This document shows, in pieces, positions 1 through 9,020 of a stretch of DNA of 64,000 bases (positions within the stretch are counted from its first letter, which is position 1; every line of letters begins with the position of its first letter). This stretch comes from Albimonas sp963816545. Lineage in GTDB: Bacteria; Pseudomonadota; Alphaproteobacteria; Rhodobacterales; Rhodobacteraceae. Where the stretch lies: the NCBI GenBank assembly GCA_963816545.1, contig CAWFLE010000020.1:402552-466551 (forward strand). Direction: 5' to 3'. The translations under genes and the position numbers were made by a program. The notes beneath the pieces were generated by a model. That model saw only the letters and a program-made list of their open reading frames with translations. It searched no databases and had not been told where the DNA came from.

Positions 1-2
1 TC

Positions 3-1775
3 CCCGAGGTCGAGGCCGGCGTCAGCCGCACCCACAGGGTCGCCGACGGCTACGACGCCGACATCCTGATCCGCTGGGGCGATCCGGTCCTGCGGGACGC
101 GCCGGAGTTCGATCCCGCCGACCAGACCGCCGAGGCGCAGGCCAGGCAGTTCGGCTACAACAACGACTTCATCGGCCACGTCCCCCACCCGGACGCGCCG
201 GAGGATCCGAACCGCCTGCTGATGGTGGTCAACCACGAATACACCAACGAGGAGCTGATGTTCCCCGGCCTCGGCGTCCGGGACGGCGACGCCGCCATGA
301 CGAAGGCGCTGGTCGACATCGAGATGGCGGCCCATGGCGGCACGGTGATCGAGATCCTCCGCGGGCCCGACGGCAAGTGGTCCACCGTCCCCCACAGCCC
401 CTTCAACCGCCGCATCACCGCCGAGACGCCCATGGCGATCTCCGGCCCCGCCGCGGGTCACGAGAAGCTCCGAACCTCCTACGACCCCACCGGCCGCGCC
501 GTCCGCGGCACGATCAACAACTGCGCCGGCGGCATCACCCCCTGGGGCACGTGGCTGATGGCGGAGGAGAACTTCAACGGCAACTTCCTCGGCGGGGACG
601 TGGCCGCCGCGAGGCAGGAGGGGCTGGAGGACGACCCCGCCACCATCCTCAACGCCCGCTACGGCGTGCCCGGCGGCTGGTACGCCTGGGGCCGGTTCCA
701 CGACCGCTTCGACATCGCCAAGGAGCCGAACGAGCCCAATCGCTTCGGCTGGATGGTGGAGGTGGATCCCTCCGACCCGACCTCGACGCCCGTCAAGCGC
801 ACCGCGCTCGGCCGCTTCAAGCATGAGGGGGCGCATTCGGTCCTGAACCCGGACGGGCGCGTGGTGGTCTTCTCCGGCGACGACGAGCGGTTCGACTACG
901 TCTACCGCTTCGTCTCCGACGAAGCCTGGGACGCGGCGAACCCGGACCGGGACATCCTCGACAAGGGGACGCTCTCGGTCGCGCGCTACGATGCGGACGG
1001 GAGGGTGACCTGGCTGCCGCTGATCCACGGCGAGGGGCCGCTCACGGAGGAGAACGGGTTCGACGGCCAGGGCGACGTGCTGATCCAGACCCGCCGCGCC
1101 GCGGACTTCCTGGAGGCCACACCCATGGACCGGCCCGAGGACGTGGAGCCCAACCCCGCGCGCGGCACGGTCTACGTCATGCTGACCAACAACACGCGCC
1201 GCAAGCCGGGCGACGAAAACGCCGCCAACCCCCGCCCCGAGAACCGCTTCGGCCATATCATCGAGATGACCGCGCCCGATGGCGACTTCGCCGCCGACAC
1301 CATGCGCTGGGAGATCCTGGTGAAGTGCGGCGACCCGTCGGTGGCCGAAGTGGGCGCCGAGTTCTCCTCGGCCACCACCGAGGACGGCTGGTTCGGCATG
1401 CCCGACAACTGCGCCATCGATGCGGACGGCCGCCTCTGGGTCGCGACCGACGGCAACAACTTCGAGGACACCGGCCGGGCGGACGGCCTCTGGGCGGTGG
1501 ACACGCAAGGGCCGGGCCGAGGCACGTCGCGCCACTTCTTCCGCGTGCCCGTGGGCGCCGAACTCTGCGGCCCCTCCTTCGCCGCGGAGGGCGAAGCGCT
1601 GTTCCTCGCGGTCCAGCATCCGGGCGACGGCGGGAAGGAGTGGCCGGAGTTCGGCCGCGCGTCGACCTTCGAGGATCCCTCCACCCGCTGGCCGGACTTC
1701 CGGGATGGCATGCCGCCCCGTCCCTCCGTGGTGGTGGTGACGAAGAGGGGCGGCGGCAAGATCGCCTTCTCCTGA
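3..1775 (+). CDS. PhoX-family (DUF839) alkaline phosphatase-like protein, 5' end outside window
   Basis: The reading frame is open from base 3, so the true start and any Tat signal lie upstream; about 590 residues are visible. Family hallmarks are present: a stretch reading FGYNNDF, then VNHEYTNEE, then a Cys-containing segment NNCAGGITPWGTWLMAEENF, and later EDGWFGMPDNCAIDADGRLW. PhoX proteins are periplasmic, Tat-exported, calcium/iron-dependent phosphatases with a beta-propeller fold, used in phosphate scavenging. An internal ATG at 222 would begin after the conserved NNDF segment and is not the start. Phosphatase function is by family; some DUF839 members have no tested activity. Confidence 0.9.
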   Translation, partial: PEVEAGVSRTHRVADGYDADILIRWGDPVLRDAPEFDPADQTAEAQARQFGYNNDFIGHVPHPDAPEDPNRLLMVVNHEYTNEELMFPGLGVRDGDAAMTKALVDIEMAAHGGTVIEILRGPDGKWSTVPHSPFNRRITAETPMAISGPAAGHEKLRTSYDPTGRAVRGTINNCAGGITPWGTWLMAEENFNGNFLGGDVAAARQEGLEDDPATILNARYGVPGGWYAWGRFHDRFDIAKEPNEPNRFGWMVEVDPSDPTSTPVKRTALGRFKHEGAHSVLNPDGRVVVFSGDDERFDYVYRFVSDEAWDAANPDRDILDKGTLSVARYDADGRVTWLPLIHGEGPLTEENGFDGQGDVLIQTRRAADFLEATPMDRPEDVEPNPARGTVYVMLTNNTRRKPGDENAANPRPENRFGHIIEMTAPDGDFAADTMRWEILVKCGDPSVAEVGAEFSSATTEDGWFGMPDNCAIDADGRLWVATDGNNFEDTGRADGLWAVDTQGPGRGTSRHFFRVPVGAELCGPSFAAEGEALFLAVQHPGDGGKEWPEFGRASTFEDPSTRWPDFRDGMPPRPSVVVVTKRGGGKIAFS

Positions 1776-1902
1776 CGGGCGGCGCCCGGATCGGCGTCGG
1801 GGAAGCTCCTCGAAAGCGGGCTCCCTTGGATCGCATCGGCGGGCGGACAGGCCCCACCGGCGATGCGCCCGCGCCCCGAAGGGACCAGGCAAGGCTCGCG
1901 GG

Positions 1903-2503
1903 TCAGCCGAGGCCGCGCCGCCGCGTTCGAAGACCCGGCGCCCCGGGTGCGGTTCGCGAAGGCGACCAGCGACAGCATCACCGGCGCCTCCACCAGCACG
2001 CCGACCACGGTGGCGAGGGCCGCCCCGGAGCCGAGGCCGAAGAGGCTGATCGCGACCGCGACCGCCAGCTCGAAGAAGTTGGACGTGCCGATCAACGCGC
2101 ACGGGGCCGCGACGTCGAAGGGTATCCGCCAGGCGCGGGCCACGAGACAGGCGATGAAGAAGATCCCGCAGGACTCGACCAGGAGCGGCCCGGCGATCAG
2201 CAGGATCGCCAGCGGCCTCTCCACGATCTGCGGCGCCTGGAACCCGAACAGCAGCCTCGCCGTCGCCGGAAGGCCCAGCACGGTCGCGGCCTTGATCCTG
2301 TCGCGGAAGGCCTCGGCCGCCCCGTCCCCGCCGCCGCGCGCAACGAGGACGCGGCGCGCGACGAGACCGGCCAGCAGCGGGATCACGACATGGAGGCCCA
2401 CCGAAAGGAGCAGCGTCTCCCACGGGACCTCGATGTCGGCCAGACGGCCCGGATGCGCCAGGGCCGCAAGCTTTCGATATGCGGGTGCGAACCCGTAATT
2501 CAT
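1903..2503 (-). pseudogene. 5'-truncated Acr3-type arsenite efflux permease
   Basis: About 190 residues match the C-terminal half of Acr3/ArsB-type arsenite permeases: VPWETLLLSVGLHVVIPLLAG, then membrane segments ending CALIGTSNFFELAVAVAISL and LATVVGVLVEAPVMLSLVAF. Acr3 normally has about 350 residues and ten membrane helices; here roughly the first 150 residues are missing. The open frame simply runs on to 1172, antisense to the phosphatase gene. If one G is removed from the run near 1950, the frame ends at a TGA at 1903-1905, which would be a more natural end. No other ars genes are nearby. The break point coincides with a perfect palindrome at 2497-2516. Confidence 0.7.
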
Positions 2504-2516
2504 GGACCCATGAATT
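2497..2516. repeat. Perfect inverted repeat at the Acr3 break point
   Basis: Arms AATTCATGG and CCATGAATT are separated by two bases. This AT-rich 20-bp palindrome stands out in the GC-rich surroundings and lies where the Acr3 coding sequence stops resembling the family. It may be a rearrangement scar or a small operator; no T-tract follows, so a terminator is unlikely. Confidence 0.5.
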
Positions 2517-2559
2517 CATTAGGTCATGCAACCCGGAACCCGACGAAGCGGGTCTGCGC

Positions 2560-3045
2560 TCAGGTCATGCGGCGCAGCAGGTTCGTGCGCCACCAGAACT
2601 GGTGGACCAGGACCCCCAGCACATGCACCGCCGCGAGCGCGAGCAGCACGTTGGTCATCACCGCATGGACCTCGGCCACCTCTTCGACCCCGGCGAACCA
2701 TCCGACGAGGCCGGTGACCGGAAGGGCGAACAGAACCGCATAGAGGCTCCAGTGGACCACCGCGGACAGTTTCCTGACCCACGCAGGCTCCTCGTCCGGG
2801 GCCGGAGGCGCGCCTTTCGACGCCCTCAACCCCACCCGCCACGCCGCGGTGAGGAGCACGCCGACCCCCACCGCCATGTGGCTCACGCTCAGGAGCGTAT
2901 AGGGCATCTCCCCCGTCTCCATGCCCTCGTCGAACGGGTGGTTCATGCCGTCGAGCAGGAGGTACTGGACGAGGAGGAGAAGCACCACGATCCAATGGAG
3001 GCGCTTCTGAACGGGCGCGTAGGCGCCGGCGGCGGAGGTCTGCAT
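2560..3045 (-). CDS. Cytochrome b561-type membrane protein
   Basis: About 161 residues starting at MQTSAAGAYAPVQKRLHW. The four-helix pattern and His positions fit the bacterial cytochrome b561 (Ni-hydrogenase cytochrome b-like) family: His in helix 1 (RLHWIVVLLLL), helix 2 (SVSHMAVGVG), helix 3 (VVHWSLYAVLFALPVTGLVGW) and helix 4 (VHAVMTN, VHVLGVLVHQFWW). Such proteins bind two b hemes and pass electrons from quinol to periplasmic acceptors. An upstream in-frame ATG at 3114 adds an Arg-rich leader that looks non-coding, so the later start is preferred. The partner is unknown. Confidence 0.85.
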   Translation of the reverse strand: MQTSAAGAYAPVQKRLHWIVVLLLLVQYLLLDGMNHPFDEGMETGEMPYTLLSVSHMAVGVGVLLTAAWRVGLRASKGAPPAPDEEPAWVRKLSAVVHWSLYAVLFALPVTGLVGWFAGVEEVAEVHAVMTNVLLALAAVHVLGVLVHQFWWRTNLLRRMT

Positions 3046-3148
3046 GTCATGGGCTCCCGGAATTCGCATGGCGATCATCCTACGCCGCCGGCGTGCCGTT
3101 CCGTCGCGACGCATGAATATCCGAATGTCGTCCCAGGCCGCGGCGCCG

Positions 3149-3544
3149 TCAGAGCGCGAGCGTCACCGAGGCCGGATCGTCGGGGTCCGCCTCGGGAGTC
3201 GGGATCCCCTCCGCCGCCGCGCGCTCCAGCCGCTCCACCAGCAGCAGCCGCGCCTCCCGCGACAGCGCCCCCCCGCTCGCGAGCGCATAAACCGCCCCGA
3301 GCGCGCTCCGCGCCGCGCTGTCGACCGGCTCCATCAGCAGGTACACCGCCCCCTCGTGCGCCACGGTCTGCCCGGCCGCGAGCGTCGGCGCGACGCTCTC
3401 GTCCGCGAGGCGGTCGAACAGGTCGGCCATCGCCTCGGTCTCCGCCGCCCCGCGGCAGAGCACCGACATCAGCTCCGGCGCGCCGAAGGCGGCCATGTCG
3501 CGCGAGCAGACCACCTCATGTTCGTCCTCGGGGATCTCGCTCAT
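3149..3544 (-). CDS. Small hypothetical protein coupled to the DadA-like oxidase
   Basis: 131 residues, acidic, with no membrane segment or signal peptide and no family I recognise. Its ATG overlaps the stop of the upstream FAD oxidoreductase by four bases (ATGA at 3541-3544), which implies translational coupling and a shared role. Two cysteines lie near the N-terminus (VVCSRD and VLCRGA). The C-terminal third is helical with several charged residues. It could be an accessory or regulatory partner of the oxidase, but that rests on position only. Confidence 0.7.
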   Translation of the reverse strand: MSEIPEDEHEVVCSRDMAAFGAPELMSVLCRGAAETEAMADLFDRLADESVAPTLAAGQTVAHEGAVYLLMEPVDSAARSALGAVYALASGGALSREARLLLVERLERAAAEGIPTPEADPDDPASVTLAL

Positions 3545-4863
3545 GGTCGTCGCTCCTTCTCCGTGATGCGCGCAAGGATGGGCCGGGATCCCGAGACCGC
3601 AAGCGCGACGGCGGGTTCAGCCGCGGGCGGGCGCAGGCGCAGGCGCGGGTCCAGCGCCTCCGTCATCGCGTCGCGCGCGCCCTCCATCGCCCGCGCCAGC
3701 ACCTCGGCCGTCGCCGGGCCCAGGGTGAAGCCCTGGTGCCCGTGGCCGAAATGGAGCCAGAGCCCGTCCTGCCCCGGCGCGCGACCCGCCAGCGGCAGCA
3801 TGTCCGGCAGGCATGGCCGCGTCCCCAGCCACGGCTCCGCCTCCCCCGCCTCCTCCAGCTCGAACAGCTCCGCCGCCGCGGCCTCGGCGCGGCGCAGCTG
3901 GCGGGGGGTCGGCGGGGCCTCGGGGGCCGCGAGTTCGGCGCCCGTCAGGATCCTCAGCCCCGCCCGCATCGGGGCGTAGACCGCGCCCAGGTCTCCGTCC
4001 ACCACCGGCCGCCGCGGCGGCGCGACGGCCCTCCGGTGAAGGTGGTAGCCGCGCTTGCGCACCATGGGCGTTCGCAGACCCAGCGGCGCCAGCAGCGCCG
4101 GCGACCAGGGCCCGAGCGCCACCACCGCCTCCCGCGCCGCGACGGGACCGCCCGTGGCGCGAACCTCCCACCCCGCGCCCCGCCGCGCCAGCGTGGAGGC
4201 GTCGCCGCTCAGGATCTCGCCGCCCCGCTCGACGAAGAGGCGCGCGTAGGCGGCGACGAGGCCCCCGGGGTCCGAGCAGGTCCAGGCGTCCGTCCAGTGC
4301 ACCGCCCCCGCCAGTCCCCGGCGCAGGGCCGGCTCCGCCTCCGAAAGCTCCGCGCGGTCGAGCAGGCGGTGCGAGACCCCGTAGTCGCGGGCCAGCCGCT
4401 CCGCCTCGCGCGCATCCTCCGCGAGATCCCGCTCCCGCCGCCGCATCTGAAGGAAGCCCTCCCGGCGGATCAGGTCTTCGGCGCCCGCGGCCTCGATCAG
4501 CGGCGCATGGGCGCCCGTCGCCGCCTCCGCCAGCACCCGGTGGACCGCCGAGGCGGCGCGATGCCGTGCGGGCGAGGAATTCCGGAAGTACCGCCATAAC
4601 GGCCCGGCATGGCCCGCGAGGGACAGCAGGTGGTAGTCGAGCGCATTGTCGAGGCGCAGCGCCATCCGCAGCAGGACGCGCGGGTTCCGCGGCAGGGCGT
4701 AGGGCTCCACCGCCTCGGCCTGGATGATCCCGGCGTTGCCGAAGCTCGTCTCCCGCCCCGGCTCCGCGCGGTCGATCAGCGCCACGTCCCTGCCCCGGGC
4801 CTGAAGCGCGAGCGCGGCGCTCACGCCCGCCATCCCGGCGCCGAGCACCAGAACCTCGCTCAT
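3541..4863 (-). CDS. FAD-dependent oxidoreductase, D-amino-acid dehydrogenase (DadA-like)
   Basis: 440 residues. The N-terminus VLVLGAGMAGVSAALALQAR is a Rossmann dinucleotide-binding motif, followed by the acidic end of strand 2 (ALIDRAEPG) and ETSFGNAGIIQ, which is characteristic of DadA. The C-terminal FAD-binding segment reads GLWLHFGHGHQGFTLGPATAE. The family oxidises D-amino acids or related amines to keto acids and ammonia, passing electrons to quinones. The start at 4863 is chosen because the glycine motif begins a few residues later; the long open frame upstream has no family match. It is followed by the small coupled hypothetical gene. Exact substrate unknown. Confidence 0.88.
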   Translation of the reverse strand: MSEVLVLGAGMAGVSAALALQARGRDVALIDRAEPGRETSFGNAGIIQAEAVEPYALPRNPRVLLRMALRLDNALDYHLLSLAGHAGPLWRYFRNSSPARHRAASAVHRVLAEAATGAHAPLIEAAGAEDLIRREGFLQMRRRERDLAEDAREAERLARDYGVSHRLLDRAELSEAEPALRRGLAGAVHWTDAWTCSDPGGLVAAYARLFVERGGEILSGDASTLARRGAGWEVRATGGPVAAREAVVALGPWSPALLAPLGLRTPMVRKRGYHLHRRAVAPPRRPVVDGDLGAVYAPMRAGLRILTGAELAAPEAPPTPRQLRRAEAAAAELFELEEAGEAEPWLGTRPCLPDMLPLAGRAPGQDGLWLHFGHGHQGFTLGPATAEVLARAMEGARDAMTEALDPRLRLRPPAAEPAVALAVSGSRPILARITEKERRP

Positions 4864-5364
4864 GCCCCGCCGCCGCAGCGCGTCATCGGTTCCATCCCCT
4901 ACGCTCGCTTCGACCGGCAGCCTAGCGCCGCGCCTTCCGCAGGCACAACCCATGCGCACCTTCCGCGGGCACACCCCCACGCGCGCGGCTTCCGTGCTCC
5001 TGGCCGCGGCCCCTCCCCGTTCGCCAGCGCCTCTTGAGGCGGCCGCCGGGACGCAGGGGCGAGGAGGCCGCGGGCGGCCGTTCTCCCCGGCCCTTCCTTG
5101 CATCACGGCGCAGTCGCTACCGCGGTCAGCGCGGGTCCGCCTCCGGGGCACGGCTACGAAAGCCGGCCGTGCGGCGGCGGCGCCCCCCGGCCGCCGCCGC
5201 CGCCCCGGCTGCGACCGATTTTCACTCCCCGGAACCCGCCGCCATCCTGAACCGTTCGTGGAACAGGCGCAGCTTGCTCCGCACGGCCGATCACGCCCGT
5301 TGGGGGGACCGGGACAGCGGCGGGAAGCGACGCCTCCGCACGCCCTACGCTGAAGGATCACCGA
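4864..5364. other. Intergenic region between divergent oxidase and glucose dehydrogenase genes
   Basis: About 500 bases, very GC-rich, with no convincing coding sequence on either strand. It must hold the promoters of both divergent genes, but no clear -35/-10 pair is visible. AAGGA at 5354-5358 is a plausible ribosome binding site for the gene starting at 5365. Confidence 0.5.
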
Positions 5365-7848
5365 ATGTCACGGATCGGCGCCGCCGCCTTCGCCGTCGTC
5401 ATCGCCTTGATGGCGCTCTTCGGACTCGCTCTGGTCGTCGGGGGGATCTGGCTGATCGCCGCCGGCGGCTCCTGGTTCTACCTGATCGCGGGCCTCGCCT
5501 TCCTCGCCACCGCCGTGCTCGCCGCCATGCGCCGGCCCGCGGCGCTGACCCTCTACGCCGTGTTCGTGGTCGGCACCCTCGCCTGGGCGCTGTGGGAGGC
5601 CGGGTTCGACTGGTGGCCGCTCGCCGCCCGCGGCGACGTGATCTTCCTGATGGGGATCCTGCTGCTCCTGCCCTTCGTCACCCGCCGCCTCGGGCCGCCG
5701 GAGGCGCATCCCGGCGTGTTCCGCGGGGCCGGCGCCTCGCTGACCGCCGCGCTGGTCGTGGCCCTCGTGGGCGCGGGCGTCTCCTGGTTCACCGATCCCC
5801 ATGCCATCGAGGGCGCCCTGCCCGAGGCGCGCGCGGAAGTCGCCTCCGTCGGCCCGGACATCCCCGCCGGCGAGTGGCACGCCTACGGCCGCACCGGCTG
5901 GGGCCAGCGCTATGCGCCCGCGAGCCAGATCACCCCCGCCAACATCGACCGGCTGGAGGTGGCCTGGCACTACCACGCCGGCGACGTCTCCCAGCCCGGC
6001 GACCCGGTCGAGACCACGTTCGAGGTCACGCCCCTCAAGATCGGCGAGCGTCTCTACATCTGCACGCCGCACCAGAACGTGGTCGCCCTCGACGCCACGA
6101 CCGGCGAGGAGATCTGGCGCTTCGATCCCCTGATCCGCGGCGATCTCGCGCTCCAGCACCTGACCTGCCGGGGCCTGTCCTACCAGCCGCCCTCCGCCGC
6201 CGCCTCCGCGCCTGCGGAAGAGGCTCCGGAGGCCGCCGCCGTCCCGACGCAGGAGGAAGCGCCCGGCCCGGTCCCCGACCTGCCCGTCGTCGCCGCGACG
6301 GCGGAGCGGACGAACCCGGACTGCACCGCCAAGCTGTTCATGCCCACCGCCGACGGCCGGCTGATCGCGCTGGACCCCGAGACGGGCGCCGTGTGCACGA
6401 GCTTCGGGCGCGGCGCCGGCCAGATCAACCTCTGGCGCAACATGCCGAACGTCAGGCCGGGCGGCTACTATTCCACTTCGCCGGTGGTGGTGACGGAGAA
6501 CCTGGTGGTCGTCGCGGGCACCACGCTCGACAACGTCTCGGTCAACGAGGCCTCCGGCGTGGTGCGCGCCTTCGACGTGAACACCGGCGACATCGTCTGG
6601 GCCTTCGACACCGGCGCGCCGCAGACCACCGTCCCCCTGCCCGAGGGCGAGACCTACACCGCCAACTCCCCCAACTCCTGGTCGATCTCGGCCGTGGACG
6701 AGGAGCTGGGCCTGGTCTACGTGCCCCTCGGCAACCAGCCCCCCGACCAGTGGGGCGCGAACCGCACGGAGTCGGTGGAGCGGTTCTCCTCTTCGGTCGT
6801 GGCGCTGAACCTCTCCGACGGCAGCGTCGCCTGGGTGTTCCAGACGGTCCACCATGACCTCTGGGACTACGACGTCCCCTCCCAGCCCTCGCTGATCGAC
6901 CTGACGGTGGACGGAGAAACCGTCCCCGCCCTCGTCCAGCCTACCAAGCAGGGCGAGCTCTACGTCCTGAACCGCGAGACCGGAGAGCCCGTGCTGCCGG
7001 TGCAGGAGGTTCCCGTCCCGCAGGGCGCGGTCGATCCCGACCATACCGCCCCCACGCAGCCCGTCTCGGCGCTGTCGTTCGATCCGCCCGCGCTTCAGGA
7101 AAGCGACATGTGGGGCGCCACCCTGTTCGATCAGATGGCCTGCCGCATCGCCTTCAACGGCTACCGCTACGACGGACGCTACACGCCGCCGACGCTGGAG
7201 GGGACGCTCGTCTACCCCGGCAACTTCGGCGTCTTCAACTGGGGGAGCATCGCGGTGGACCCGGTGCGGGAGGTGGCGTTCTCCACGCCGGCCTACCTCG
7301 CCTTCGTCTCCCGCCTCGTGCCCCGGCCCAACGACGACGCGCTGGTGGTGAACCCGAAGGAGCCCGGCGGCTCTCTGCCCGCGCTGAACGAGAATTTCGG
7401 CGCGCCCTACGCGGTGGAGCTGAAGCCCTTCACCTCGTTCCTCGGCATCCCCTGCCAGCAGCCGCCCTGGGGCTACGTCGCTGGCGCCGACCTCCGGACG
7501 GGAGAGATCGCCTGGATGCACCGCAACGGGACCGTGCAGGACCTCTCGCCCATCCCCGTGCCGATCAAGATGGGCGTGCCCGACCTCGGCGGCCCGGTCA
7601 TCACCGGAGGGGGCGTCGCCTTCATCTCCGGCACGCTCGACTACTACGTGCGCGGCTTCGACGTGACCACGGGCGAGCAGATCTGGGAGTCGCGCCTGCC
7701 CGCCGGCGGCCAGGCCACGCCCATGAGCTACGTGGGCCGGGACGGTCGGCAGTATGTCGTTGTCGCCGCGGGCGGCCACGGCTCCCTCGGCACCAAGCGG
7801 GGCGACAGCATCATCGCCTACGCCCTGCCCGAGGACATCGCCAACTGA
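5365..7848 (+). CDS. gcd: Membrane-bound PQQ-dependent glucose dehydrogenase
   Basis: 827 residues, close to the usual length of about 800. The first 140 residues form roughly five hydrophobic helices that anchor the protein and reach ubiquinone. The rest is the periplasmic PQQ beta-propeller, starting at EWHAYGRTGWGQRYAPASQI, with the propeller strand NTGDIVWAFDTGAPQTT and the late motif GGPVITGGGVAFISG. It oxidises aldoses such as glucose to the lactone in the periplasm and feeds electrons to the respiratory chain. AAGGA lies seven bases before the ATG. A low-complexity Ala/Glu/Pro insert around residues 275-310 is unusual. No pqq biosynthesis genes are in the window. Confidence 0.93.
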   Translation: MSRIGAAAFAVVIALMALFGLALVVGGIWLIAAGGSWFYLIAGLAFLATAVLAAMRRPAALTLYAVFVVGTLAWALWEAGFDWWPLAARGDVIFLMGILLLLPFVTRRLGPPEAHPGVFRGAGASLTAALVVALVGAGVSWFTDPHAIEGALPEARAEVASVGPDIPAGEWHAYGRTGWGQRYAPASQITPANIDRLEVAWHYHAGDVSQPGDPVETTFEVTPLKIGERLYICTPHQNVVALDATTGEEIWRFDPLIRGDLALQHLTCRGLSYQPPSAAASAPAEEAPEAAAVPTQEEAPGPVPDLPVVAATAERTNPDCTAKLFMPTADGRLIALDPETGAVCTSFGRGAGQINLWRNMPNVRPGGYYSTSPVVVTENLVVVAGTTLDNVSVNEASGVVRAFDVNTGDIVWAFDTGAPQTTVPLPEGETYTANSPNSWSISAVDEELGLVYVPLGNQPPDQWGANRTESVERFSSSVVALNLSDGSVAWVFQTVHHDLWDYDVPSQPSLIDLTVDGETVPALVQPTKQGELYVLNRETGEPVLPVQEVPVPQGAVDPDHTAPTQPVSALSFDPPALQESDMWGATLFDQMACRIAFNGYRYDGRYTPPTLEGTLVYPGNFGVFNWGSIAVDPVREVAFSTPAYLAFVSRLVPRPNDDALVVNPKEPGGSLPALNENFGAPYAVELKPFTSFLGIPCQQPPWGYVAGADLRTGEIAWMHRNGTVQDLSPIPVPIKMGVPDLGGPVITGGGVAFISGTLDYYVRGFDVTTGEQIWESRLPAGGQATPMSYVGRDGRQYVVVAAGGHGSLGTKRGDSIIAYALPEDIAN

Positions 7849-7850
7849 TA

Positions 7851-8690
7851 CCGCCGCGCCTAACCGATGGCCCTCTTGATCCACGGCTGGAGGCACGGGG
7901 AGCGGATGCGGGACGGATCGTCGGCGAAGGCGTTCCAGGCGCGACAGCAGGCGTCGACGATGGCGTCGAAGCCCTCGAAGACGCGCAGGCTCGGGAAGCG
8001 CTCGCGGAGCCATAGCCAGACGCGCTCCATCGGGTTGAGCTGGGGCGAATGCGGCGGCAGCGGGACGAGGCTGACGTTCGGCGGGACCCGGAGCGCCTTT
8101 GCGCCGTGCCAGCCGGCGCGGTCGAGGATCATGACGGCGTGCTCGTCATCGGGGATCGTGGCCGCGAAGGCATCGAGGAAGATCCGCATCGCCTGCGTGC
8201 CGACCTCGGGCAGGACGAGACCGAAGGCGGCCTCCCCATCGGGGCGGGCGGCGCCGAAGACATAGGTCCACTCGAAGCGCTGGTCCTGGCGGCCCGGCGG
8301 GCGGCGGCCTCGGCTCCACCAGCGATGGCAGAGCCGGCCCTTCTGGCCGACCCGCGTCTCGTCCTGGAACCACAGCGTGATCCGCTTGCCCGGATGCGCC
8401 TCGGCCGCGGTCTTCAGCGCAGCCCGCAGCCCGCTTTTTCGAAGCGACGCTGCGCCGCCTCGTCGCTCTTCGGAGGCGTGGGGCGGACCTTCTGCCGTGA
8501 GACCCCCTCGCGCCGCAGGATCCGCGACAGGCTCTGCGGGGTCAGGCGCTTGTCCAAGCGAGCCTCGATCTTGAGCGCCCGACCCATCTCCCCTCCATCT
8601 CGCCGCTTCGGGAGATGGAATCAGAGATCAGGCCGCAGGGGAACCCTTCAGCCGAGTTCAGAGCTTTCGCGTGCCGGTCGGTATGAGGCG
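7851..8690 (-). mobile_element. IS630-family insertion sequence remnant
   Basis: The element abuts the gcd stop codon: a TA dinucleotide, the IS630 target, lies at 7849-7850. The inward sequence begins ccgccgcgcctaaccg, but a matching inverted repeat at the other end, near 8690, is weak and I cannot fix that border. The DDE transposase is present but lacks its N-terminal DNA-binding part. Full IS630 elements are usually 1.0-1.2 kb; this one is about 0.84 kb. Confidence 0.7.
7860..8587 (-). pseudogene. IS630 transposase, N-terminally truncated, in two frames
   Basis: From 8587 the sequence reads LDKRLTPQSLSRILRREG, then RQKVRPTPPKSDEAAQRRFEK. At the five-A run (TTTTT at 8435-8439 on the given strand) the frame must slip back one base to continue GLRAALKTAAEAHPGKRITLW. 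The DDE core follows: LWFQDETRVGQKGRLCHRWW, MILDRAGWHGAK and LPPHSPQLNPMERVWLWLR, giving D, D and E. Several IS630 relatives use a programmed -1 slip at such A-runs, so this shift may be natural. The missing N-terminus still makes the copy unlikely to be active. Confidence 0.8.
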
Positions 8691-9020
8691 CCCCGAGGCC
8701 GGCGGCGCGTCCGCCGGCCTCGGCCTTCGTTACGCTCGGACCCGGCGCACGCCTTCTTCGCCGGAATGCTCGCTAAAGCGATCGCGCCGAGCGCTCGGAG
8801 GGTGGCGTGATCCTCACTCCCCGAGGCTCGGCCCACCGCTTCCAGAATGTGGAAGAGAGCGCGGAGCTCCATCACCCCCGCGGGTTCGAGGGCTTCTTCC
8901 GCCGTCGTCGAGATGAACCCCCAGGCCCAGCGCGAGATCGACGCCGTCGCCGCTCTGGTCAACCTGCGCTTCGCCCAGTCCGCGCCTGAGGGTCTCGACC
9001 TTCCGCTGCGGCGGGCCGGC
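8691..9020. other. Region between IS630 remnant and otnC without a convincing gene
   Basis: A 104-codon open frame on the minus strand (8648-8962) overlaps the insertion-sequence end and ends in an Arg-rich tail. A plus-strand frame from 8913 runs into antisense of otnC. Neither resembles a known family. Confidence 0.4.

Noticed and set aside
2479..4599. 706-codon plus-strand frame
   Set aside because: Antisense to cytochrome b561, the small hypothetical and the DadA-like gene, all of which have clear family support or coupling.
5368..8013. Very long open frame (about 880 codons) on the minus strand
   Set aside because: It is antisense to gcd along its whole length; the translation is His/Arg/Gly-rich and shows no family features. 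It is a by-product of high GC.
8648..8962. 104-codon minus-strand frame next to the IS630 remnant
   Set aside because: Overlaps the insertion-sequence edge, has an Arg-rich tail and matches no known family.
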